Assembly: GCF_016918015.1 (NCBI RefSeq)
Contig: NZ_JAERMK010000005.1
Coordinates: 40,751 to 104,750, forward strand
Length of the DNA stretch: 64,000 bases
Source: Glycomyces sp. YM15
GTDB taxonomy: Bacteria > Actinomycetota > Actinomycetes > Mycobacteriales > Micromonosporaceae
Direction of reading: 5' to 3'
Of this stretch, positions 19,451 through 27,596 are shown in pieces. The translations under genes and the position numbers were made by a program. The number at the start of each line of letters is the position of its first letter. Position 1 is the first letter of the stretch. The notes under the pieces are model-generated. The model was not told the DNA's origin and did not search any database. It was given only the letters and a program-made list of their open reading frames with translations.

Positions 19451-21397
19451 GAGGTTCCGGCGCTGGTGGTCCAGAGTAGAACAACGTGGGCGGCTCGTAC
19501 GCGATGGCGGCGCCCGCTCCCTGCCGGGCACCGCAGGACCTGCTACCTCGGCAACGAGGTCGGTCGTTCCACTTCGGATGAACGAATCGGGGACTTCCGC
19601 CGTGCTTCGACGACCACGGCGTGACACCCACATTGCCATCCGCGACTCGGTCGCTCCCCCGCGCCGCGCCTTACAGGTTGCCGGTGCTCCAGGTCAAACC
19701 GGGCAGCGACGGAGGAGTGGGTGGCGGGGCCGGCGGGGTGGCGCGCCTCGGGTCGGATTCGGTTGGGACGCAGTCGATCAGGCCGGGTGTGGCGTGTAGG
19801 AACGTGAATGGTTTCGCATCGTGTGGGTGATGACAGTCGGGGGCTGTATGGGGGACAATTGAGGTACGTACAGGGACAGGAAACTTGTACAGGTGTCGGG
19901 GTAGGTGTAAGCAGACTACGACAAGCCTCTGGCCGATCCGACAAACCGACTTGTTTCGAGGCGACGACCCCGCAAGCTGGGGTGCTCCTCCTCCGCTGGA
20001 GGCGTCCGATCTCACCCCCGTGCCATCGCCCGCAGCTGTCCGCGCCCCCGACGGGCCGTGACTGGGTGGACGATCCTAGTTGGGATCACCCCAACCAGAA
20101 GGCAGTGCCCCACACGGGGGCACCTGCGACACCAGCACGACCCGCCAGCGTCAGCGGTGAGGCCACACCGAGCGAATAGAGGACTCGGTACGGCGACACC
20201 GCAAGCACGTCCATGGCGAGCACCACCTCCGCCCCGGCAGCGCCGCGCCCGCAAGCCCACGCGCCTGCAGGACGGATCCCAGGAACGGCAAGCGATCCTC
20301 GGGAGGCGAACCCGCCACCGGCATCCACCGGGAGGCCGCACCACTGCCTCAGGGACGGTAGGCACCAGGACGCGTCCCCGGCAGGAACGGCGCGCGGCCA
20401 GGTGAAAGCTGAAGGGCCGGAACCGGAAGCCGAAGCAAGGTCAGCAGGGCCAGCAGGGCCAGCGAGGGAAGCAAGTAGAGCAGCGGGAAGGAGGCGACAC
20501 AGGCGCATGAGGACCACGACCATGCACATGAACACGAGCACGAGCACGACCATGCTCACGAGCACGATCATGTCCGGGCCGATCCCGTCGACTGCCGGCT
20601 CCCGCGTCGCCGACCACCCGGTCACAGCGGCATCGGGCCGGATCCACCCGGCACGGCCAGCAGCGACCACCGGCCCCGCTTCGGCGACACACCGCCGGAG
20701 CCTCGCCCACCCTTCCCTCGCTGCCGGTTTGCGCCTCGCTCCAAAGACGACCCCGGCCCCGGAGACGGAGCCTTAGGTGCTACCCCGCGTTTCCGTCGCT
20801 GCCAGTTCGAACCCCGACCGAACCTCCGCCCGACCCCGAACACGGGGCCTCAAGTGATACCCCGCGTTCCTTTTGTCGCTGGATTGAACCCGGGCCGAAT
20901 CTCCGCCAGGCCCCGGACACGCAGCCCGGCCCCAACCCCACCCAGCCCGACCGGAACCGACCACCGGCCCCACCCCGGCGGCACACCGCCGGAGCCTCGC
21001 CCGCCCTTTCCTCGCTGCCGGTTTGAGGCAGGGCCGAATCGCCGCCCGACCCCGGACACCGAGCGTCCGGCGCCACCCCGCACTCCCGTCGCCGCCAGCT
21101 GACCGCTCCCGGATCGCCGCCCCCGCTGTCCCGCCATCCAGATCGCGGCACCAACCGAGGCGCGCTGTACTCGACGATCCGCACGCGCGTGCCCCCGAAT
21201 TCGCGGGTTCGCCGGGTCGCGACCCCTGCCTCGCCGGAGTGCTCGGTAGGGGCGAGCAGTTCCAGTCGGTGGTCCCTAAAGGCAGGTCGACCGGGTTCAT
21301 CGCCTGAACGTAAGCGCTAAGGCTGGGAGCGGCATGCGTTTCCCACTGGTTGAATCCGTCTCGGCCCGCCGCCGTCTGCTGACGGCCGCACGGGAGC
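19451..21397. other. 1.9-kb region without a convincing gene
   Basis: The longest gene-poor stretch in the window. All frames have short open stretches, but none has a start signal plus family similarity. It has a mixed composition: AT-richer around 19800-19950, where two GTACAGG direct repeats (19868 and 19887) precede a TTGTAC element, then very C/G rich with degenerate repeats from 20665 to 21100. A His/Asp/Glu-coding run lies at 20503-20571. It looks like the remains of lost genes or a decayed mobile element; no integrase, transposase or attachment site is visible. Confidence 0.6.
20665..21102. repeat. degenerate tandem repeat, ~78-base unit
   Basis: Related units begin with GCTGCC(A/G)GTTTGAACC-like sequence at 20720, 20798, 20878, 21014 and 21091, spaced 78, 80, 136 and 77 bases. 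Common core elements are GACCCCGGACAC and ACCCCGCGTT. A 67-base block starting GACCACCGGCCCC is present at 20665-20731 and 20959-21025 with about 6 differences, so part of the array is itself duplicated with a 294-base period. No function is apparent. Confidence 0.75.
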
Positions 21398-21406
21398 ATG
21401 GGTGGC

Positions 21407-21895
21407 ATGGAGACTGGTCAAGACGGCACGGTTACGGACGGCGAGGTCGAGATCCGCATCGCCCGGTCCGAGGAGTTCACCGCCGTCGCCGGTTTGCGGT
21501 GGCAGTGGGAGCTGGAAGTCGGCGTGACCCCGACCGTGGCGCGCGAGACCTTCGAGAAGGGCTTTGCCGAATGGGCGCGGCGGCATACCGATTCGCACCG
21601 CTGCATCGTGGCGTGCCGCAACGGGATCGTCATCGGCATGGCCTGGCTGGCGGTCATCGAGCGGGTGCCGACTCCTGACAGCATGGCGCGCGCGACCGGC
21701 GACCTGCAGTCCGTCTACCTGGTCCCCGAGGCACGCAACGGCGGTCTCGGCGGTCGGCTCATCGCCGCGGCGCTCGATGAGGCGCGGGCACTGGGGCTGC
21801 CGAAGGTCACCGTGCAGTCGACCACCCGGGCCGTGCCCGTCTACTCCCGCAACGGCTTCGCCGCCACGCCGAAAGTGCTGCAGGCCGAGCTCTAG
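21407..21895 (+). CDS. GNAT family N-acetyltransferase
   Basis: 162 residues. The fold is clear from the acetyl-CoA-binding segment SVYLVPEARNGGLGGRLIAA (V-x-P-x-x-R-x-x-G-x-G with the expected GLGGRL turn) and the closing VQSTTRAVPVYSRNGFAAT strand-helix. Substrate is unknown; related proteins acetylate small amines or protein termini. ATG at 21407 is chosen because GGGAG lies about 10 bases upstream; an ATG three codons earlier is too close to it. It converges on the NmrA-like gene with 4 bases between stops. Confidence 0.9.
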   Translation: METGQDGTVTDGEVEIRIARSEEFTAVAGLRWQWELEVGVTPTVARETFEKGFAEWARRHTDSHRCIVACRNGIVIGMAWLAVIERVPTPDSMARATGDLQSVYLVPEARNGGLGGRLIAAALDEARALGLPKVTVQSTTRAVPVYSRNGFAATPKVLQAEL

Positions 21896-21899
21896 GAGC

Positions 21900-22730
21900 T
21901 CAGCGGAAGTCGTCGGCGTGGGCTTCGGCCCACTGCTCGAACGTGCGCGCCGGGCGGCCGAGGACCTCCTCGACCGTGTGGAGCACCAGGGACTCGTCGA
22001 GCGAGCCGTCCACGTAGAAGTCCCAGAAGGCGTGCACGTACTTCTCGGGCATGGTCGCTTCGAGTTGCGCCCGGGTCTCCTCCAATGTCAGGCCTTCGAA
22101 GCGGAGCGGGCGGTCGAGGACGCGGCCGATGATGTCGAGCTGCTCGGCGGGGAGCATCGCGCGGGGGCCGGTGAGCCGGTGGACGGCTCCGTCGTGGGCG
22201 TCGTCGGTCATCGCGGCGACCGCCACCGCGGCGATGTCGGCCGCGTCGATGCAGGCGACCGGGAGGTCGCCCCAAGGCGCGCGGACCAGGTCGCCGGTTC
22301 GGAGTTCGGGCAGCCAGCGGAGGGTGTTCGACATGAACGCACTGGGGCGCAGGACGGTCCACGCGATGCCCGATTCGCGTGCGGCGGCCTCGGAGCCCTC
22401 CATCATCGCCGTGACCGCGTTCGACGTGTCGCCGGTCCCGGCCGAGCCGCCCGAGAGCTGGACGGCGCGCTTCACGCCCGCATCCCGGAGCCGCTCGTAG
22501 AGCGCGGGCATGTCGGGGTAGCCGGGCAGCATGAATGCCGCTTCGACCCCATCGAGCCAGGGCCCAAGGGAATCCGGGTCGTCGAGGTCGGCCACGGCGG
22601 CCGTGGCGCCGTCGGGCAGCTGCGCGCGGCTAGCGTCGCGGACCAGTGCCCGCACGGGCAGGCCCTGTTCCGTCAAGGCCTCGACGACTGCTCCACCGAC
22701 GTTTCCGGTCGCTCCCGCAACGAAGTACAT
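21900..22730 (-). CDS. NmrA-like NAD(P)-binding protein
   Basis: 276 residues of the atypical short-chain dehydrogenase group. The N-terminal dinucleotide motif is MYFVAGATGNVGGAVVEAL (GxxGxxG). The LSGGSAG strand and the SGIAWTVLRPSAFMSN segment are those of NmrA/YtfG (QorB-like) proteins. The usual catalytic YxxxK is missing, so it may be a redox sensor or a quinone-reductase-like enzyme rather than a classical dehydrogenase. It appears monocistronic. The assignment to family is strong; the activity is open. Confidence 0.88.
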   Translation of the reverse strand: MYFVAGATGNVGGAVVEALTEQGLPVRALVRDASRAQLPDGATAAVADLDDPDSLGPWLDGVEAAFMLPGYPDMPALYERLRDAGVKRAVQLSGGSAGTGDTSNAVTAMMEGSEAAARESGIAWTVLRPSAFMSNTLRWLPELRTGDLVRAPWGDLPVACIDAADIAAVAVAAMTDDAHDGAVHRLTGPRAMLPAEQLDIIGRVLDRPLRFEGLTLEETRAQLEATMPEKYVHAFWDFYVDGSLDESLVLHTVEEVLGRPARTFEQWAEAHADDFR

Positions 22731-22766
22731 GGCGCGATCCTAGCGCGGGAGCCGTTGCGGCCCAAC

Positions 22767-23474
22767 TCAAACGCCGAGGTAGGCGGCGCGGACCACGTCG
22801 TCCGCGAGGGTCTCGCTGCCCGAACCGGTGATGGTGACGCGGCCCTGCTGCATCACGAAGGCGGTGTCGGCCTGGGCGAGGACGCCCGCGTTCTGCTCGA
22901 CCATGAGGACGGTGACGCCGCGCTCGTTGATGAGCTGCACCGCCGCGAAGACCTGCTCGGTGAGCTTGGGCGACAGGCCGAGTGAGGCCTCATCGATGAG
23001 GAGCAGCCGCGGGGAGCTCATCATGCCGCGGCCGATGGCGAGCATCTGCTGCTCGCCGCCCGAGAGGGTGCCAGCCGTCTGGTCGGCGCGCTCCTGGAGG
23101 CGCGGGAAGATCTGGTAGACCTCCAGCAGGTTGCGGTGCGCCCGGCGGGCGTCGCGGCGGATCGTCCACGCGCCCAGGCGCAGGTTCTGCTTCACGGTGA
23201 GGGCCGGGAACACATGGCGCCCTTCGGGAACCAGGACGATGCCGGCCCGGACCCGCGCACCCGGCGAGCCCGTGAGCGGCTTGCCGTCGTAGCGGATCTC
23301 GCCGCTCGTGGCCGGAAGCAGTCCGGCGAGGGTCATGAGTGTGGTGCTCTTCCCGGCCCCGTTGAGCCCCAGCAGGACCGCGTTGGCGCCCTCGTCGACG
23401 CTGAGGCTCACGCCGTGGAGGACGGGCACGGACCCGTACCCAGCGCGCAGGTTCTCGACCTCAAGCAGTGCCAT
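22767..23474 (-). CDS. livF: branched-chain amino acid-type ABC ATPase LivF
   Basis: 235-residue ATPase, one of the pair that powers this importer. Walker A LLGLNGAGKSTTLM, signature LSGGEQQMLAIGRG, Walker B RLLLIDEASLGLSP and the switch region VLMVEQNAG are intact. The last segment VRAAYLGV is the typical LivF C-terminus. Its start overlaps the livG end by 14 bases. It is last in the six-gene transporter operon. Confidence 0.95.
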   Translation of the reverse strand: MALLEVENLRAGYGSVPVLHGVSLSVDEGANAVLLGLNGAGKSTTLMTLAGLLPATSGEIRYDGKPLTGSPGARVRAGIVLVPEGRHVFPALTVKQNLRLGAWTIRRDARRAHRNLLEVYQIFPRLQERADQTAGTLSGGEQQMLAIGRGMMSSPRLLLIDEASLGLSPKLTEQVFAAVQLINERGVTVLMVEQNAGVLAQADTAFVMQQGRVTITGSGSETLADDVVRAAYLGV

Positions 23475-24294
23475 TGGGGGCTCCTTCGGGCTGCAGCGGC
23501 CACTCGGGCGGTTCGGTCGGCTCCGCCGCGCCGCCGAGGTAGGCGGCGATGACCTCGGGGTGGCGTTGGATCGCGGCGGGCTCGCCCTCGGTGAGGAGTT
23601 CGCCGAAGTTGAGCACGTAGACGTAGTCGCAGACCTCGGCGACGAGCGGCACGTGGTGCTCGATCATGAGGATGGTGAGCTTCAGGCGGTCGCGCAGTTC
23701 CCGGAGCGTGCCGGCGAGACCGAGGGCCTCCTCCGGGCTGAGGCCCGACGCGGGCTCGTCGAGCAGGAGCATCTTCGGGTCGGAGGCGAGGGCCATCGCC
23801 ATGTCGCAGGTCTTGCGGACCCCGTAGGGCAATGCGCCGGTGCGCTCGTCCGCGACCTCTTCGAGCCCGAAGTACTCGATGATCTCGGCGGCGTCGCGCC
23901 GCAGTTCGCGCTCGCGGTGCCAGGTCCCGGCGAGGCCGAGCATCCCGGCGAGCGCCGAGTACCCGGCCCGCTGGTGCTGGGCGAGCATGACGTTCTCGGT
24001 GACGGTGAGCGCGTCGATCACGCCGAGGTTCTGCCAGGTGCGGGCCATGCCGAGGCGCGCGCGGCGGTGGGTCGGCAGGTGCGAGACGTCCCGCCCGTCG
24101 AAGAAGACCCGGCCGCCCTGGGGCTGGTAGATCCCGGTGAGGCAGTTGAAGCACGAGGTCTTGCCGGCGCCGTTGGGTCCGATGAGGCCGACGATCTGGC
24201 CTTCCCGGACCGAGAGCGAGAGGTCGTTCAGGACCTGGAGGCCGCCGAAGCGGAGCATCAGGCCCTCGACCTTGAGGAGCTGGCGGCGCTTCAC
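23461..24294 (-). CDS. livG: branched-chain amino acid-type ABC ATPase LivG
   Basis: 277-residue ATPase partner of LivF. Walker A GLIGPNGAGKTSCFN, Q-loop region ARTWQNLGVIDALTV, signature LPYGVRKTCDMAMAL, Walker B MLLLDEPASGLSPEE and switch histidine LMIEHHVPLV are present. The signature deviates from LSGGQ in the way usual for LivG (PYG). The C-terminus extends about 20 residues beyond the usual AYLGG end with a proline-rich tail. GTG start at 24294 overlaps the livM stop by 4 bases. Confidence 0.95.
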   Translation of the reverse strand: MKRRQLLKVEGLMLRFGGLQVLNDLSLSVREGQIVGLIGPNGAGKTSCFNCLTGIYQPQGGRVFFDGRDVSHLPTHRRARLGMARTWQNLGVIDALTVTENVMLAQHQRAGYSALAGMLGLAGTWHRERELRRDAAEIIEYFGLEEVADERTGALPYGVRKTCDMAMALASDPKMLLLDEPASGLSPEEALGLAGTLRELRDRLKLTILMIEHHVPLVAEVCDYVYVLNFGELLTEGEPAAIQRHPEVIAAYLGGAAEPTEPPEWPLQPEGAPNGTA

Positions 24295-25322
24295 GATTGC
24301 CTCTTTCCGGAGAGCCAGGCCGTCGCCGGGCGGAGCAGTTGGCCGAAGCCGCCCGGGAAGCACCGCAGCACGATCAGGAGCATCACGACCACGATGAACG
24401 GCGGTAGTACGTGATAAACCGCCTCGTTGAGGAACGGCGGCTGCCACGGCAGGCTCGACAGGAAGTTGGGGAGCGTCAAGGGCAGCAGCGCGAAGAAGGC
24501 GGAGGCGAGGATGACGCCGAGGCGGGAGCGGAGGCCGCCGACGACGGTCATCAGCACCCACACGAGCGCCACCTGGAACTCGAAGTCCATGGCCTGCACG
24601 ATCTGGTTCCAGTGGGCGAACAGGCCGCCCGCGAGCCCGGCGATCAGGCCGGAGAGGCTGAACGCGGCGAGCTTGTAGCCGGTGACGTTGACGCCCAAAG
24701 TGGAGGCGATGCGCTCGTCGTTGCGCACGGCAGCGAGCGCCCGCCCGGTCTTGGTCGAGACGATCCGCCAGTCGAGGTACAGGACGAGCCCGAGCACCCC
24801 GAGGCACAGCGGCGCGAACGCGTGGTCCGAGGCGAGGACCGCGGGCCGGGGCGCGAACGCGCCCGCTCCCCCGCCGGTGAATTCGCGCCAGTTGAAGATC
24901 GTGGTCTCGGCGGTGAGCCCGAACGCGAGCGTCACCAGCGCGAGGTAGAGGCCGGTGACGCGCAGCGCGACCAGGCCGATGACGACGGCGGTGAACGCCC
25001 CGGCCACGCCCGCGGCGGCGAGGCCGAAGCCGAGCGGCGCGCCGAGGCGGGAGGCCATGAACGCGGCCGCGAACGCCCCGATGCCGACGAACGCCTGGTG
25101 GCCCAGGGAGATCTGGCCGGCGTGTCCGGTGAGCGTGTTGATCGAGAGGCCGATGACGGCGTAGATCGCGGCGCGGCTGATCCGCTGCGCCCACACGTCG
25201 CCGCCCAGCAGCAGCGGGAGCGCGGCGAGCGCGAGCAGGGCGATGACGACGGTGACGCGGAGGGCGAGGCCGAAGCGGCGCTGGACTTTCACTCGGGTCA
25301 GGACCATGGTCGCAGTGGCCAT
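24291..25322 (-). CDS. livM: branched-chain amino acid-type ABC permease LivM
   Basis: 343-residue inner-membrane permease with about nine hydrophobic helices. The motif INTLTGHAGQISLGHQAFVG near residues 60-80 and the coupling loop STKTGRALAAVRNDERIASTLG are diagnostic for LivM. It abuts livH with no gap and overlaps livG by 4 bases. Together with LivH it forms the transport channel. Confidence 0.95.
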   Translation of the reverse strand: MATATMVLTRVKVQRRFGLALRVTVVIALLALAALPLLLGGDVWAQRISRAAIYAVIGLSINTLTGHAGQISLGHQAFVGIGAFAAAFMASRLGAPLGFGLAAAGVAGAFTAVVIGLVALRVTGLYLALVTLAFGLTAETTIFNWREFTGGGAGAFAPRPAVLASDHAFAPLCLGVLGLVLYLDWRIVSTKTGRALAAVRNDERIASTLGVNVTGYKLAAFSLSGLIAGLAGGLFAHWNQIVQAMDFEFQVALVWVLMTVVGGLRSRLGVILASAFFALLPLTLPNFLSSLPWQPPFLNEAVYHVLPPFIVVVMLLIVLRCFPGGFGQLLRPATAWLSGKRQS

Positions 25323-26192
25323 CTACGCCTCCTTCCCCAGTAGTCCTTGGGGTCTGATGAGGAGCACCAGCATCAGGAGGGCGAAGACGCCGAGTTCGGC
25401 GGCTCCCGGGACTTTCAGCTGCTGTCCCAGGTAGTAGATGCCGAGGTTCTGGACGACGCCGATCGCGAGGCCGCCGATGAACGCGCCGGGCAGGCTCGTC
25501 ATGCCGCCGAGCACGGCCGCCGCGAAGGCGGGCACGAGCATCGTGAGGGTCATGAATCCGGGGGTGAAGATCCCGACGGGCGCGTACAGCAGCCCGGCGA
25601 TGCCGCCGAGGAGTGCGGCCATGCCCCACACGAGCCGGGAGACGGCCACCGGGCTGATGCCCACGACCTGCGCGGCGCGTGTGTCCTGTGAGGACGCGAG
25701 AACCGCGAGTCCCATGTCGGTCTTGAAGAACCATGCCATCGCCGCCGCGAGGACCGCGAGCACCGCCATCAGGATCAGCTGCTGCGGCAGGATGCCGGCG
25801 CCGAGGATGTTCACGCCGCCTCCCGCGATGAGCGGCGGCATCACCCGCGGGATCGGCTGGCCCAGCAGGACGATGATCGCGATCGTGAAGAGCGCGACGC
25901 CGACCAGGGCGACGAGCATGATCGTCCGCGAGGAGGATTCCAGGGGCCGGACGATGACGCGTTCGACGATGAGGCCCATGGCCACCGCCGCGGCGAGGCC
26001 GCCGACGACGCCGACCCAGTAGGGCAGGCCGGCACCGACGACGATCGCGAAGGCCGTGAACGCGGCGACGCCGCCGAATTCGCCCTGGGCGAAGTTGAAG
26101 ACGCGTTTGGCCTTGTAGACCAGGACGATGCCGACGGCCAGGAGGCCGTAGACCGCTCCTTGGAAGAGACCCAGTGCGAGAAAGGCGCCCAT
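25323..26192 (-). CDS. livH: branched-chain amino acid-type ABC permease LivH
   Basis: 289-residue inner-membrane permease. Features are the first-helix AVGIVLVYKAKRVFNFAQGEFG (with the NFAQGEF motif), the coupling region SSQDTRAAQVVGISPVAVSR and AVLGGMTSLPGAFIGGLAIG toward the end. Its ATG follows the binding-protein stop by 3 bases. Confidence 0.95.
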   Translation of the reverse strand: MGAFLALGLFQGAVYGLLAVGIVLVYKAKRVFNFAQGEFGGVAAFTAFAIVVGAGLPYWVGVVGGLAAAVAMGLIVERVIVRPLESSSRTIMLVALVGVALFTIAIIVLLGQPIPRVMPPLIAGGGVNILGAGILPQQLILMAVLAVLAAAMAWFFKTDMGLAVLASSQDTRAAQVVGISPVAVSRLVWGMAALLGGIAGLLYAPVGIFTPGFMTLTMLVPAFAAAVLGGMTSLPGAFIGGLAIGVVQNLGIYYLGQQLKVPGAAELGVFALLMLVLLIRPQGLLGKEA

Positions 26193-26195
26193 GCG

Positions 26196-27596
26196 TCAGA
26201 ACCCGCTCACGAAGGCGAAGTCGGTCTCGTAGTGGCCGCCGCCGGAGCAGACGTTGCGGAGCACGCTCACCTGCGTGGCGCCGAACGGGCCGTTCGCGTA
26301 GTTCAGATCGGGGAAGACCCCGGTCGAGAACTTCTGTCCCGCGACGGCGTCCATGAACGCGCCCCGGTCAAGGCCCTCGCCCGCCCGTTCCAGCATCTGA
26401 TGGAGCACTTTGGACTGTCCCCACATCATCCAGGTGACGTCGTCGGCTTCGATCCCGGCCGCGTCGACCGCCGCGAGGAAGTCCGGGTCGTACTCGCCCG
26501 CGTCGGCGAACGCCGGGGTCGGGTTGAAGAACCGCGCGCCCTCGGTCGAGCTCGCGGCGCTGCAGCCGGTGCTGGCGACCTGGTCGAGGCCCATGCTCAC
26601 GCCCACCCCCGCGAACTGGGGGCGGCAGCCGGAGGCGGCGGCCATCTCCAGGTAGAAGGTGGGGCTGGTGAGCACGAAGACCACGTCGTAGTTCTTCACG
26701 GTGCCCGTGCAGAGGTTCCCGGCGGCGGAGGAGCCGCGCTCGTTCTTGTCGGGCCGGAAGACGTCCACGCCGTCGAACGCGCCGGTGAAGCCCTCGACCG
26801 CGTCGTCGAAGTTCGGCGTGTTCGTCACGACCGCGGCCACTTTGGACGCGTCGGTGACGCCGAGCTCGTTCTTGATGTAGGCGGCGAGCATCGGGGCCTG
26901 CTGCCTGTAGGTCATCGAGGCCGCGAAGTAGGTGTCGAGCGAGCCCATGCCGGTCTCGGTGACCCCTGTGGACAGATAGGGGACGTCTTCGCTCGCGGCG
27001 TACTGGGCGCAGGCCTGGATCTGGTCCGTGCCGCCGGCGCCGATGAGCGCGAACGCCTGCTGTTCCTCGGCCATCGTCTGGCAGACCTGCCGGGCGGTGG
27101 AGGGCCGGTACTGGTCGTCGGCGAACACCGTCTCGACGGTGCGGCCGTGGATCTGGACCGGCTTGCCGCCGTTCCCGTACTGCCAGTAGAGGTCTTTGCC
27201 CGTGGCGAAGGACTCCTGCTTGAGCGGGGCCGCGCCCGTGAGGGGCGCGTGGATGCCGATGGTGATGGTGTCGGCGGTGACGCCGGTGGTGTCGCCGTTC
27301 CCGGCGTTCCCGTTGTCGTTGCCGCCGCCTCCCCCGCCGCCACCGCCGCCGGAGGCGTCGTCGCTCCCGCCGCCGTCGCCGGAGGATTCGGTGCCGTCGC
27401 CTCCCGTGGCGCCGCCGTCGGCGCTGCCGCCTTCGGAGCCGCCGAGTCCCTCGTTCTCGCCGCCTTGGGCCACGAAGTCGTCGTGCACGCCTTCGAACTG
27501 GCCGCACGCGGGCAGCACGAGCAGCGCGCCCGCCAAGAGCGCCAGGACGGTCCGGCTGCGCTTCGAAAGACTGCGGCGAGGAGGACCGAGCCTCAT
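26196..27596 (-). CDS. ABC substrate-binding lipoprotein (Leu/Ile/Val-like fold) with long Gly/Ser linker
   Basis: 466 residues. The signal peptide ends in a lipobox VLPAC (about residue 31), giving a lipid anchor. Next comes an unusually long low-complexity linker of about 60 residues rich in Gly, Ser, Asp and Asn. The periplasmic-binding domain follows from ITIGIHAPLTGAAPLKQESF, with IGAGGTDQIQACAQ and the type I binding-protein fold. Ligands of this family include amino acids, amides, aromatic acids and urea; the sequence does not fix which. The ATG overlaps the upstream gene stop (ATGA), so it is co-translated with the anchored secreted protein before it. Confidence 0.9.
   Translation of the reverse strand: MRLGPPRRSLSKRSRTVLALLAGALLVLPACGQFEGVHDDFVAQGGENEGLGGSEGGSADGGATGGDGTESSGDGGGSDDASGGGGGGGGGGNDNGNAGNGDTTGVTADTITIGIHAPLTGAAPLKQESFATGKDLYWQYGNGGKPVQIHGRTVETVFADDQYRPSTARQVCQTMAEEQQAFALIGAGGTDQIQACAQYAASEDVPYLSTGVTETGMGSLDTYFAASMTYRQQAPMLAAYIKNELGVTDASKVAAVVTNTPNFDDAVEGFTGAFDGVDVFRPDKNERGSSAAGNLCTGTVKNYDVVFVLTSPTFYLEMAAASGCRPQFAGVGVSMGLDQVASTGCSAASSTEGARFFNPTPAFADAGEYDPDFLAAVDAAGIEADDVTWMMWGQSKVLHQMLERAGEGLDRGAFMDAVAGQKFSTGVFPDLNYANGPFGATQVSVLRNVCSGGGHYETDFAFVSGF

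Noticed and set aside
19543..20670. Several minus-strand frames with hydrophobic stretches around 20.1-20.7 kb
   Set aside because: They resemble small transfer proteins of integrative elements only in hydrophobicity; no start signals, no tra/rep/int genes, and overlapping frames look equally good.
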